Shown here piece by piece: positions 35,439-44,765 of a stretch of DNA of 64,000 nt. The DNA comes from Chloroflexus aurantiacus J-10-fl. Its GTDB lineage: Bacteria; Chloroflexota; Chloroflexia; Chloroflexales; Chloroflexaceae. The stretch's first letter is position 1; every line of letters begins with the position of its first letter. The position numbers and the translations under genes are program-made. The DNA is taken from NCBI RefSeq assembly GCF_000018865.1, contig NC_010175.1:4588001-4652000 (forward strand), read 5' to 3'. The notes beneath the pieces are model-generated. The model saw nothing but the letters and a program-made list of their open reading frames with translations, was not told the origin of the DNA and made no database searches.

Positions 35439-36545
35439 ATGGCCTCGATTAAGTATGACCACGTCTGGAAGCGCTTCGGCGAAGTAACCGTGCTCAAGAA
35501 TCTCGACCTTGACATTGCCGACGGTGAATTTCTGGTGCTGGTGGGTCCTTCGGGCTGCGGAAAGTCAACCGCTCTCCGCTGTCTGGCCGGTCTGGAAGAG
35601 ATCACCGAGGGCCGCATCTTCATCGGTGACCGTGATGTGACCGACGTTCCACCCAAGGATCGCGACATCGCGATGGTCTTCCAGTCGTATGCGCTCTACC
35701 CCCACATGAGCGTCTACGACAACATGGCCTTCGGTCTCAAACTCCGTCGCGTTCCCAAAGCCGAAATCGACCGCCGGGTAAAGGAAGCGGCAGAGATGCT
35801 GAGCATCGGCCACCTCCTCGACCGCAAACCCAAAGCGCTTTCGGGTGGTCAGCGCCAGCGTGTTGCGTTGGGCCGCGCCATCGTCCGCGATCCCGCCGTC
35901 TTCTTAATGGACGAGCCACTCTCCAACCTTGACGCCAAGCTGCGCGTGCAGACCCGCGCCGAGATCAGCAAGCTCCACCAGCGCCTCAAGACCACCTTCA
36001 TCTACGTGACCCACGACCAGACCGAGGCGATGACCATGGGGTCACGGATTGCCGTCATGCGTGATGGTATCTTGCAGCAACTCGACACACCCCAGAACCT
36101 CTACGACCACCCGGCCAACATGTTTGTGGCCGGCTTCATTGGCAGCCCGGCGATGAACTTCTTCGAGGCGCGCCTGGAGCGCACCGATGGCGGCGTGAGT
36201 GTGGTCGTCGGCAAAGATTTCGTCTTGCCGGTGCCGGCAAGCAAGCTCGATCACGTCAGCAGCCACATCGGCAAGAACGTCTACTTCGGCATCCGCCCCG
36301 AAGACCTGCACGATGCGCATTTCGTGCCCCGTGGTGTTGACGAACGGGCGAAGGTTCACGCAGCGGTTAACGTGGTTGAGCCGATGGGAGCAGAAATCTA
36401 CGCCTACGTCGAGAACAGCGGCAAAGAGTTTATCGGTCGCTTCGATCCGCGCTCGAACGCTCGCACCGGCCATACCATCGAAGTGGTCTTCGACATGGAG
36501 AAGATGCACATCTTCGACCGCGAAACCGAGAAGGCGTTGACATAA
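35439..36545 (+). CDS. ABC transporter ATPase, MsmK/UgpC type
   Basis: About 368 residues. Walker A GPSGCGKSTALRCLAGLE, Q-loop FQSYALYPHMSVYDN, signature LSGGQRQRVALGRAIV, Walker B VFLMDEPLSNLDAKL, H-loop VTHDQ. The C-terminal ~130 residues form the regulatory OB-fold/TOBE region (FGIRPEDLHDA). These ATPases energise sugar importers and are often shared among several. No permease or binding protein is next to it, so it probably serves importers encoded elsewhere. Start at the ATG at 35439 with AAAGGAG upstream. Confidence 0.93.
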   Translation: MASIKYDHVWKRFGEVTVLKNLDLDIADGEFLVLVGPSGCGKSTALRCLAGLEEITEGRIFIGDRDVTDVPPKDRDIAMVFQSYALYPHMSVYDNMAFGLKLRRVPKAEIDRRVKEAAEMLSIGHLLDRKPKALSGGQRQRVALGRAIVRDPAVFLMDEPLSNLDAKLRVQTRAEISKLHQRLKTTFIYVTHDQTEAMTMGSRIAVMRDGILQQLDTPQNLYDHPANMFVAGFIGSPAMNFFEARLERTDGGVSVVVGKDFVLPVPASKLDHVSSHIGKNVYFGIRPEDLHDAHFVPRGVDERAKVHAAVNVVEPMGAEIYAYVENSGKEFIGRFDPRSNARTGHTIEVVFDMEKMHIFDRETEKALT

Positions 36546-36561
36546 TTGTACTGAAGAATCT

Positions 36562-36592
36562 GGTAGGGGCAGGGATTGTCCCTGCCCCTACC
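36562..36592 (+). terminator. Perfect 14-bp hairpin after the ATPase gene
   Basis: GGTAGGGGCAGGGA (36562-36575) pairs with TCCCTGCCCCTACC (36579-36592) around TTG. It lacks a T-tract, so it may be a transcript-stabilising hairpin, a dispersed repeat or a weak terminator. A related 'aggta...tacct' GC-rich inverted repeat lies at 38823-38855. Confidence 0.5.
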
Positions 36593-36656
36593 TCGCAGCC
36601 CCTACCTCACAACAGTCCTCTGTGCCCGACGGGGCAGTTCTTGTGTCTACACTGCG

Positions 36657-37567
36657 TTAAAACCATCCGCGCTCAAGCACATCACGTTCATCGGGACTGC
36701 GGTCTTCAAGGAGCAACCTCACATGTGTCAAAAATCGCTCGAACACATCCACAGCGAAGGGATTATCGTTGAGATACCTGGCATACAACTCCCGTCCGGC
36801 TACACGTCCTGCATATGACGCAAAGAGACTACGAGTCTGCGCTCCCAAACGTCTGGCTTTACGGAGAATAAGAACTTCATCAACGTCTGTACCCGCTGTA
36901 CTTACCGGGATCATGTCAAGCCATTCACAAATGATCAGGTATTTTGCGCCTGGAACCACCGTTTTGACATCATGCGCTGTGGCACAGGCTTCTTGAAACA
37001 TTGTTTTATCCAGATTTGTCTTACATTCAGCACAGAGATAAGCAAGGTTCACCTCAAGTTGATCAACCCCCTGAGCGTAGCGAGGATCGAATGATGCTTT
37101 CAGGTACATTTGCCTGGAAATAGTAAAGTCATGATCCTTCGTTCGTATTCTTGCTTTGGGTGATGTGCTTATTATTCCTGCGGTCGATGTAAAATATATT
37201 GCGCCAAAGCACGATTTCATTCCCAGATCGAGAGTATCTGGAAAATCAGGAAACGCTATCGATACCAAAACCGGCAAAAACTCTTCAATAACAGTGTTGT
37301 CAAGCTTAAGCTGACCTTTTTGTCGGTACAAAAAGTCATTTTCGCTATCAAATACAATATCGAGATCAAGAAATAACCGATATTCATTCAATAAGCGAAC
37401 TGTTCTTTCACAACATCGCTGGTACCGCGAGGTAAGTTAATCAGAGTTTGGCGCCATGTCTGATAACGACTAATAGCTCGTTCAATGCGATCTCTGTCAC
37501 CAGATGGTAACTTTTCATTCTGTAAAAGAGCACGTAACTTATTGCCATGCGGAGCAGGATACATCAT
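36657..37567 (-). pseudogene. Bpu10I-family restriction endonuclease, frameshifted
   Basis: Two frames together make one Bpu10I-like nuclease of about 303 residues. The upstream piece (37388-37567, 59 codons, starts MMYPAPHGNKLRALLQNEKL) ends VVKEQFAY-stop. The downstream piece (to 36657) enters through VRLLNEYRLF in another frame and carries FLYRQKGQLKLDNTVIEEFLP and the probable active site AECKTNLDKTMFQEA. One missing A near 37402-37406 (GAAACAG reduced to GAACAG) would join them as VKETVRLLNEYR. The first ATG overlaps the methyltransferase stop, the usual coupling in restriction-modification pairs. GC is lower than in flanking genes. Family name from recall, not search. Confidence 0.75.
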
Positions 37568-38805
37568 AACGGTACTTCTCTGATTCTCGTTGGATCCAAC
37601 ACTGGTGATGGAAGTATCTCAGAAAGGCGGTTTATTGCATCAGCGAGAAATATCCTCCGGTCAGCGGGAGTACGCTCAAGCGCTTCATTCAGAACCTCAC
37701 CGGCAATGGAACGTGCCTGTTGGATGAGCAGGTCTTGCGAGGGTAGTTTCCGATCCGAAGGCGGGGTGAGATGGAGAATATCTTCATAGATTCGTTGCCC
37801 AAATCTGTTACTGAAAAAACGTTCCTGCTTCAAATGGATATGCATGCCCAGTGCACGAACCGCAATCTGCTCGACAATGTAACCGTTAGCAAAGGGGGTC
37901 TTTTGCACACGTGACTCCCGTCCGAGGACAAGAATAATGCGAGCAGCTCTCCTGCCCACACGGCATATCTCGGCAAGCATGAGCGCTATATCAATACAAT
38001 ACTGGACGACCGTTAAAAAACGATTTTGCCTGAATTTCCGATTGGCACCGATTTCTGATTGTCCAGCAACCAATGGATTCCAACCGAGTACCTCGATACC
38101 GGTCCGGGCGTTGTGGTGATAATTGAACACGTTCAAGTAGGGCGGCGAAGAGAGTACGAAATCAACCGATTCGTCGGGAAGGTCTATTCGGCGAGCGTCG
38201 CCAAATAGCGCTTTGATCGGCGTCTTACTGTAAGGTAGGTTCAGAATAATGCGACGGACCGATGTCCATGCCTGGTGAAGTGCATTCTCATCAGATGCAT
38301 CCCCATTGAGCATGACAACAAGAGCGTCGAGCAGAATTCTTATCTGAACATCTGGAATTGTCCGCACCCAATCGAAACTATGCATCTGTTGATGAGTAGG
38401 GTGTCTGAACAACGGCATCACAAAAGCGTTCGGATGCGCCCGTGCGAGCAGGTCTTCTGCGTTACGCACAAGATTATATCGTTCAGCCACCGGCAGTGTG
38501 CAGCACTCGTAAAGCCGGGCAAGTACGTAAGCCGCAGGATTAACGTCAATACCGTAAACGGGTGACCCTAGATGAGCAGCTTCGTACAACACAGTTCCAC
38601 TTCCCATGCAGGGATCGAGAACCGTTCCACCCTGGGGAGCGTATGACTGCAACAGTACCTCCACGAGTTGGGGGGAGAACTGACCACGCCATGGTAGAAG
38701 GTTTTTTCGCGATCTGGTAGCAATATTCAAAACCTCTTGCGGGAGTGGCGCATCGAACGGCAGGACCTCTCTCCGTTGTGGATGGTATGCTATCGGTGTC
38801 TTCAT
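37564..38805 (-). CDS. DNA methyltransferase of a restriction-modification pair
   Basis: A 413-residue amino-methyltransferase. Motif IV is SSPPYLNVFNYH near residue 215 (SPPY, typical of N4-cytosine enzymes, also some N6-adenine), and motif I is VLDPCMGSGTVLYEA near residue 60, followed by GIDVNPAAYVLARLYE. Here motif I precedes motif IV. The recognition sequence is unknown. Its TGA stop overlaps the ATG of the Bpu10I-like gene. Composition is more AT-rich than the neighbourhood, suggesting acquisition by transfer. The frame is intact, so protection may persist without cutting. Confidence 0.88.
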   Translation of the reverse strand: MKTPIAYHPQRREVLPFDAPLPQEVLNIATRSRKNLLPWRGQFSPQLVEVLLQSYAPQGGTVLDPCMGSGTVLYEAAHLGSPVYGIDVNPAAYVLARLYECCTLPVAERYNLVRNAEDLLARAHPNAFVMPLFRHPTHQQMHSFDWVRTIPDVQIRILLDALVVMLNGDASDENALHQAWTSVRRIILNLPYSKTPIKALFGDARRIDLPDESVDFVLSSPPYLNVFNYHHNARTGIEVLGWNPLVAGQSEIGANRKFRQNRFLTVVQYCIDIALMLAEICRVGRRAARIILVLGRESRVQKTPFANGYIVEQIAVRALGMHIHLKQERFFSNRFGQRIYEDILHLTPPSDRKLPSQDLLIQQARSIAGEVLNEALERTPADRRIFLADAINRLSEILPSPVLDPTRIREVPL

Positions 38806-38850
38806 AGTTTCAGCGTCGCTGTACAGGGCAGGTAGACATATAACCTGCCC

Positions 38851-39852
38851 CTACCCCATCAACCCCACCGTCTCAGCAAACCCCAGCAGCAAATTCATAT
38901 TCTGCACTGCCTGACCGGCGGCCCCCTTCACCAGATTATCGATCACAGCCACCAGAATCGCCCGCCCTGGCTCAACCATCTGATAACCGATCACCACGTG
39001 ATTCGTGTGTTGCACGTGGCGCAGCTCCGGCAACCGTCCGCCCGGCAAGACATGGACGAAAGGCTCAGCCGCATAGGCATCGGCATAGACTGCGGCCAGC
39101 GTTGCCTCGTCAACCCCCGGCTTTAAGTTGACATAAATTGTCGAAAGGATGCCACGGAAGACCGGCAGGAGATGGGGGGCGAAGATGATATGCAGGCCGG
39201 TCTCCTGCTCCATTTCGGCCAGATGGCGATGGACACGCCCAACATTGTAGGCACTGAACGTTTCGTGGGTTTCGCCGAAGTGGGTCTTGAGCGACAGCGA
39301 GCGACCGGCGCCAGAGACGCCTGACTTACTATCAACAATCACCGTCGAGTCGGCGAGCAGATCGGCGCGCACCAGTGGCACCAGCGGCAGAATGGCGGTC
39401 AATGGGTAACAGCCGGTATTGGCAACCAACCGCGCTTGCCGGATTCGCTCGCGATGCAGCTCAGGCAATCCATACACGGCCTGGGCGAGCAACTCCGGTG
39501 CCGGATGTTCCTTTCCGCGCCGCGCAGCGTAGACCTGCGGATCACTGATGCGAAAGGTGTCGGAGAAATCGACCACTCTGGCACCCGCAGCCAGCGCTCG
39601 TTGCACGATGGGAATCAAATCGGGGGTGTTGTGGGGGAGACAGGTAAAGACGAGATCAACCGTCGCCGGATCGACCTCCTCCACCGCGGTCAATCGCAGA
39701 TCGCTCAGGATCGGAAAGACCTCGCTCAGGCGCTGCCCGGCAGCAGAGCGAGCGGTTGCAAAGCCTATCTCAACCTCCGGGTGGCGGGAGAGCAGTTTGA
39801 TCAGCTCAATCCCGGTGTACCCGGTTGCGCCATAGATACCGACACGGGCCAT
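38851..39852 (-). CDS. argC: N-acetyl-gamma-glutamyl-phosphate reductase
   Basis: A 333-residue arginine biosynthesis enzyme. The NADP-binding start is VGIYGATGYTGIELIKLLSRHPEVE and the catalytic cysteine lies in LVANTGCYPLTAILPL, followed by SGVSGAGRSLSLKTHF. Catalyses reduction of N-acetylglutamyl phosphate to the semialdehyde. Full length. No other arg genes are adjacent. Confidence 0.95.
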   Translation of the reverse strand: MARVGIYGATGYTGIELIKLLSRHPEVEIGFATARSAAGQRLSEVFPILSDLRLTAVEEVDPATVDLVFTCLPHNTPDLIPIVQRALAAGARVVDFSDTFRISDPQVYAARRGKEHPAPELLAQAVYGLPELHRERIRQARLVANTGCYPLTAILPLVPLVRADLLADSTVIVDSKSGVSGAGRSLSLKTHFGETHETFSAYNVGRVHRHLAEMEQETGLHIIFAPHLLPVFRGILSTIYVNLKPGVDEATLAAVYADAYAAEPFVHVLPGGRLPELRHVQHTNHVVIGYQMVEPGRAILVAVIDNLVKGAAGQAVQNMNLLLGFAETVGLMG

Positions 39853-39907
39853 TGGTGCGCTCCTTGTTCAATGAACGAATACCATCTCGTTCATTGTACC
39901 GTACTCT

Positions 39908-40000
39908 CTACCACGTGCGATCAGGCGCGATAGCGATCACAGCCGGGTGAATCTGGCCAAGCCGACGCAAGAACTTCAGAAAACGGGTAAACATACACAT
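39908..40000 (-). CDS. Possible small basic protein (30 residues)
   Basis: A short frame starting ATGTGTATG at 40000 has GAGAGGAG immediately upstream at good spacing. It encodes a 30-residue peptide, MCMFTRFLKFLRRLGQIHPA followed by ten more residues, with an amphipathic basic first half. It sits alone in the 375-bp gap between argC and the DUF2237 gene; the rest of that gap holds nothing I recognise. Could be a chance frame. Confidence 0.35.
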   Translation of the reverse strand: MCMFTRFLKFLRRLGQIHPAVIAIAPDRTW

Positions 40001-40226
40001 GCTCCTCTCACCGACAACCGTACATCTGTGCGTGACGCTTCCCCAAGGCGCATCAATCCACAACGGGAAGTCATCGCTCGCACACGCTGCTTCACGCAGC
40101 CGCAAGCCGGACAGAACCGGCGGATGGACGGTCATCTTCTCTGCTGATGCGCCATTTACAGCATAGCATAGCTCCGTTAGACCGGCATCAGCCGAAAGGT
40201 AGAGATGTGTTAACGCGGCGATCAGA

Positions 40227-40637
40227 CTACACCGTGCCCGCGTCTTCCTGCACATCCAACGCATGTGCCAGCAGCACTGCGCGTGGAATCACCGTCAGCG
40301 CAGCTTCGTGAGTTGCCGCGAGGATCACAGGCGGCGCAACGCCGGCCTCATAGGCTTCCAGCCAGCGCAGCGCGCAGAGACACCAGCGATCACCCGGCTT
40401 CAGCCCTGGAAAGCGATATTCGGGTCGGGGCGTGATCAGGTCATTGCCACGGGCACGGCTAAAATGCAAAAACTCCACCGTGACCTGCGCACAGACGACG
40501 TGCAAACCGGCGTCGTGCGGGCCGGTGTCACAACAGCCTGTCCGGAAAAAACCGGTCAGCGGTTGCTGACTGCACAGTACCAGCGGGCCACCCAACACAT
40601 TTCGAGCCGCTGCTGGTTCCCTGCCATTTGTTGACAT
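40227..40637 (-). CDS. DUF2237 family protein
   Basis: A 136-residue cytoplasmic protein. The family pattern is very clear: NVLGGPLVLCSQQPLTGFFR, GCCDTGPHDAGLHVVCAQVT, FLHFSRARGNDLITPRPEY, FPGLKPGDRWCLCALRWLEA and ATHEAAL. Several conserved cysteines suggest metal or thiol chemistry, but no activity is established for the family to my knowledge. Start at the ATG at 40637, preceded by CAGGAG; the longer frame to 40757 lacks family similarity. Confidence 0.9.
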   Translation of the reverse strand: MSTNGREPAAARNVLGGPLVLCSQQPLTGFFRTGCCDTGPHDAGLHVVCAQVTVEFLHFSRARGNDLITPRPEYRFPGLKPGDRWCLCALRWLEAYEAGVAPPVILAATHEAALTVIPRAVLLAHALDVQEDAGTV

Positions 40638-40824
40638 AAACAACTCCTGGATAACAATGAGCATCTGCTGTATGGTTAGGGTGAATATCGCAATACCTTC
40701 GTTTCCTTCATGGTACCAGCAAACAGCGTGCGTGTGGCCCACCAGCCGGTCGTTCAATAGCAGAGCAGGTAACAGCGCTGTAGAACATATTTCCTAAAAG
40801 CTGTGGGAAGAACTGACAACCATT

Positions 40825-40985
40825 GCCGTCGCCAGCGCACGCCGGATTGGGTGCCTTACCCGCGCATTATGCACGTGTCGCGAAGTTTGGAGTGCGGCAG
40901 CCATGCTGCCGCGCCAGCCGTGCTCACGACCCAGCGCGTGGCCACCGCTGACTGTGCTGGTCACGGGGATTAGGTTCTAGCGTTT
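40825..40985. repeat. Dispersed hairpin-core repeat, single copy (plus orientation)
   Basis: Matches the 274-bp array unit over GTGTCGCGAAGTTTGGAGTG and onward, but retains the perfect hairpin GCGGCAGCCATGCTGCCGC (40902-40920) that the array copies lack. The surrounding gap 40640-41143 holds no gene I can support. Confidence 0.8.
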
Positions 40986-41143
40986 CGCCCTACGCTGCTC
41001 AAGATAAGGCACCAAAAAAAGTGAAACAGTAACTCTACAAACGCAGGTTTCTGGCTGTTCTGTCGGGTATATTTCAGTGCAACATATCGGATGCTATGTT
41101 GCACTAGAGCTATTACCGCCAGGGATGTGATAACAAGTTCTGC

Positions 41144-43649
41144 TTACTCTTTGTTCAGGTCTGTCAGATTTTTTCGGATGATGCGAGTATCGGGGTGGTC
41201 GGGGCCGAGGCTGCGTTCTCGGATCGCCAGCGCCCGTTCCAACAGCGGGCGGGCCTCTGCATACGCCCCCTGCGCCTGTAAGCACAGTGCCAGATTGTTC
41301 AGGCTGGTGGCCGTATCGGGGTGGTCGGGGCCGAGGCTGCGTTCTCGGATCGCCAGCGCCCGTTCCAACAGCGGGCGGGCTGCCGCGTACTCCCCCTGAA
41401 TATCGAGCAACCGGCCTGTTTGCATAAGCAGCCGGGCCGCCAGCACATCCGCCAGCCGATCCGTATGCCAGCACAGCTCCTCCAGATGTGGCCGGTAGGG
41501 TGTCCCCGCCAGCGGCATCCGATCCAGGTCCTGGTCATCCATCGCCGCCAGCACTGCCGTCACAGTGTCACTGAGAGTCACTGCCAGTTCCGGATCACGC
41601 TCACGGCCAAAGGCAACAATCAGGCGGTGGAGCTGTACTTCGCGGCGGTCGATCAGCCCAACTGCCCGCAGCCGACGCAGGGCCGGATCGGGGGCCTGAC
41701 CATCGCTCAGCGCGGTCAGGAGCGCCTCTGGAATCGGTAGCGAGGCCAGCCAGGCCAGCCGGTGGAACAGGCTGAGCGCTGCGGCATCCTTCTCTGGGGT
41801 AAGCTGCGCATAGCTCAGGGTCAGTGCGGCAGCAACGCCGCGCTGATATCTGGTTGGCAGGCCAGCTTCAGCCGCCATCGCGTCAGTCAGCGCCGGGTCG
41901 GCCAGTAACAATTCCTGCAACCGCCGGTGATAGTCGGCCAGCGCCAGCCGGGGATTGTCAGCCAGATAAGCACCGGCCAGCGCCAGCGCCAGGGGCAGGT
42001 CTCCCAGTTCGTCACAGATCGCATCGGCAGCCGCCTGCTGCTGCGGATCGGCCAGCAACGCCTCAACCGGTCGTTCCTGTTCATACGCCCGTGGTCCCAG
42101 CAAGACCTGATAGCTCGCCGACCGATCCAGCGGACGCAACGGCAATTCGGTGACACCATCAGTTGCCCGCCAGTCACCGCGCCGGCTGGTGACCAGCACC
42201 TGCCCACCACCGGTTTTTGGCCGCCACTGCGCCAGCAGTTCCCTGTCCTCCAGGTTATCGAAGATGAGCAGGCGACGTACCGGCATCGCCCACGCCCGTT
42301 TGACGGTAGCCACCCGATCCTCCAGGCTTAACCCGTCCCAGCCGGGCAGGTTCATCCCCTCAGGCCCGCCGCAGAGTGCTACCTGGGCCTGGATGTCCTC
42401 AGGGTTAGCCATCGACAGCCAGAAGACCCACCGGGAAAGTGGTCACGGAGCCGGTAGGCACACTCGCTGGCCAGTTGGCTCTTGCCCACGCCGGCCATGC
42501 CATTGATCACTACCGTCACCTGCTCATCCCCGCACAGCCATCGTTCGAGGTCGGCCAGCTCTTTATCCCGCCCCCGGAAGAGTCGGTTGCGCTGGTAGGC
42601 TACCATAAACGGTGCGCTGTCGGGCTGGTGGGCCGGCGCAGACACCCAGAGCCGGCTGTTGCGCAACCGGCTGAACAGGGTCAATGCCCACCAGTCGGAG
42701 CGGTCATCATTGCGGGCGGCCAGGCGGGCGGCGTTGAGGGCACGGTCAATCTGACCGTACTGCGCTTAGCCGTCGCCAGTGAGAGATTACCATACGCGGC
42801 AATCACTGCCGGTGGGCCGCTGCGGGCCAACAGCGGCCCCAGCGCCGTCAACGGCTGTCGGTCATCGTCGCCGGCACCGGCACAACTGATCAACGCCACC
42901 AGCCGTGGGCAACGCTCACCAAGACTCTTGAGCATCGCCACCAGATCGGCACCGGATCGCCGTGCCACCCGCTGCTGCTCGTCGACCAGGAACAGCCAGG
43001 GCTGCCCCTCAACCAGCGTCCCGTGGGCCACCAGCACCAGCACATCGTAGCCGGCGTACAACTGGTACCGCACCTCATCCCAATGTGCGCTGATCACTGA
43101 CGTCTCCCAATCGGCCAGTGCCCTGCGGAGCAGGTCGGTGTATTCCGCGTCAATCCCTGGCAGGCGATAGGTCGCCACATCAACCGGGTCGGCCACTGCC
43201 AGCAACACCCGCCGGACACTGGTCGGGGCAGGTGGGAGTGGTATCGTGTGGTCAACCGGCAACAAGCGCGACCACCAGACGTTAGCATCGCACCCAACCG
43301 GCTGCCCGCTCACCGGGTCGCGCAGCAACTCCCAGCGCAACCCCTGTAACGCAGCGGGCACAATGAGCTGCACCGACACGGCGCGGCTGTTGTTCCGATT
43401 CAGCGCTGCCGCCCGCAACTCACAGTATTTGGCAACCGCCTGCGGGTCGGCAAACAGCGCCTGGCACAGTGCTGCACCGTAGGCATCGGGGTCACTGCCC
43501 AGCAAGGCACGCAGCGCATCGGCATCGAGCGGCCCACAGGGGAAGGTCTGAGGTGGACGATGACGTTGGTCATCGCTCTCCAGTTACAACCGCAGCTCGT
43601 AACACTGATCGGTGGTCGGCGTAAGTTCAAGGGTCAGGACGGCAGGCAT
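41144..43649 (-). pseudogene. CHAT - NB-ARC - TPR protein, inactivated by one stop and two frameshifts
   Basis: Reading from an ATG at 43649 gives MPAVLTLELTPTTDQCYELRL, then an in-frame TAA at 43584-43586, then the same frame continues. A CHAT (caspase-like) domain follows with catalytic-type His209 (LVLVAHGTLVEG) and Cys256 (LISCAGAGDDD). The frame shifts near 42755-42775; the next piece has YGQIDRALNAARLAA and the NB-ARC Walker A GMAGVGKSQLA. It shifts again at the C-run 42427-42429 (GGTGGG-TC for expected GGTGGGGTC, restoring GGVFWLSMANPEDI). The rest carries Walker B RLLIFDNLED, an NB-ARC/winged-helix region and two TPRs. Such proteins are thought to act as STAND-type immune or death effectors. 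Confidence 0.85.
41170..41395. repeat. 126-bp repeat units encoding TPRs
   Basis: Two almost identical DNA segments (GGGGTGGTCGGGGCCGAGGC at about 41190 and 41316, each continuing for ~80 bases) lie 126 bp apart, encoding 42-residue TPR units (ARPLLERALAIRERSLGPDH). Near-identity at third positions implies recent duplication or gene conversion in the C-terminal sensor of the CHAT gene. Confidence 0.85.
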
Positions 43650-43759
43650 CGTTGTTGTTATGTCAACAGTGAGATACACGAAGCGAGTAATACAAGTATA
43701 TCACATCACGGGGCGCAGTGCAGGGTGGTGGTGGGGCGAAATAAGAAACGAGCACATCC

Positions 43760-44085
43760 TGCTCTCCCGTGATCAGGATGGGTAACGGCCTACCACGCAC
43801 CGGATCGTGAGCATGGCTGGCGCGGCAGCATGGCTGCCGCACTCCAAACCGCGCGACACGCGCATGACGAGCGGGTACGGCACTCCATCCAGCACGTGCT
43901 GGCACGGCTGGGGCGGCACATTGCCGCCGGGCCAGGAGCCGGTAAGTGGTCGTCGGATAGTGTGCAGGCACGAACCTGGGGCAACCAAACGTCTACGCGC
44001 AGGTAGCTCATGCATGCCTGGCCGACTCGATGATCGTCACGAACACATCCGGCATCCCCGTGACCAGGAGGGCGTGCTGCATCCT
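43760..44085. repeat. Dispersed hairpin-core repeat, full-length inverted copy
   Basis: The reverse complement of this segment matches the whole 274-bp unit of the 33-kb array: 'cgatcatcgagtcgg', 'gagctacctgcgcgtagacg', 'gacgacc acttaccggctcc' and the hairpin GCGGCAGCCATGCTGCCGC (rc of 43823-43841). It lies between the broken CHAT gene and the small membrane protein gene. Confidence 0.85.
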
Positions 44086-44473
44086 ACCCACCAGCCCGCA
44101 ACCGTCTGACGATATACCACAGTGCTACCGCGGCCATCAGTGCGCCGGCGATACCGGCATACGCTATCTCAGCAGGTACGAAACTGATCAAAACACCAAC
44201 CAGCAACTGAATAACCGCGAGCAGCAGCGCCATCATCAACGCCCAGCGTCGTTCATGCCAGAGACCAACCGCACACACCAGCAGCAGAGTAGCGAAGACC
44301 AGCGAAGGCACACCGAAGAACACAATCCCGACCTGTGCAGCCAGCCCCTCCATCCCACGCCCTGATAGGTTAATCAGGCCAAAAACAAGAGCGATCAGCC
44401 CGAAGATTGCCCACAGCACGCCGTACCCACCAACAATGATTGGAAATAGTCGGCTCTGCTGAGTTCGGTTCAT
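44084..44473 (-). CDS. Small four-helix membrane protein
   Basis: A 129-residue protein with four hydrophobic helices (about residues 10-33, 44-68, 75-95 and 100-120) and a short basic tail RRLRAG. I do not recognise the family. The ATG at 44473 has GGAGG five bases upstream. It ends within the inverted repeat element. No neighbour suggests a role. Confidence 0.7.
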   Translation of the reverse strand: MNRTQQSRLFPIIVGGYGVLWAIFGLIALVFGLINLSGRGMEGLAAQVGIVFFGVPSLVFATLLLVCAVGLWHERRWALMMALLLAVIQLLVGVLISFVPAEIAYAGIAGALMAAVALWYIVRRLRAGG

Positions 44474-44589
44474 TGTAACCTCCACAATTGAGAATAGAAC
44501 AGAGTTTTATGTCAAATTAAGTGCCTGCTACACGAGGGAACCACCGTCCGTCTTCATTCCGTTGTCGCACATCGACAACCGGATTATCA

Positions 44590-44623
44590 CCGCAAATAAA
44601 ACATCCCACCGCAACAGGTGGGA
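44590..44623 (-). terminator. Rho-independent terminator after tRNA-Gly
   Basis: On the minus strand TCCCACC pairs with GGTGGGA (loop TGTTGC) and is followed by TGTTTTATTT. It lies just past the 3' end of the tRNA in its direction of transcription. Confidence 0.75.
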
Positions 44624-44634
44624 CAGTTCGCCAG

Positions 44635-44710
44635 TGGAGCGGGCGACGCGACTCGAACGCGCGACCATCTGCTTGGAAGGCAGATGCTCTACCACCTGAG
44701 CTACGCCCGC
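44635..44710 (-). tRNA. tRNA-Gly (anticodon TCC)
   Basis: 76 nt on the minus strand. Acceptor GCGGGCG pairs with CGCCCGC; D arm AGCTCAGGTGGTAGAGC; anticodon arm CTGCCTTCCAAGCAG with TCC; T arm CGCGTTCGAGTCGCG. The 3' CCA is encoded. It should read GGA (and GGG) codons. Confidence 0.95.
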
Positions 44711-44765
44711 ACGGCCTTTAATGTAGCACAAAATGGCGGAGTCTGCAAGTGGTGAGGGGAGGGAA

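Noticed and set aside
37385-37410. Programmed frameshift in the Bpu10I-like gene
   Set aside because: No slippery heptamer, downstream structure or internal Shine-Dalgarno is evident; a simple one-base loss explains it.
39908-40264. A 118-codon minus-strand frame between argC and DUF2237
   Set aside because: It overlaps the DUF2237 gene end and has no recognisable domain; only the last 30 codons have a plausible start.
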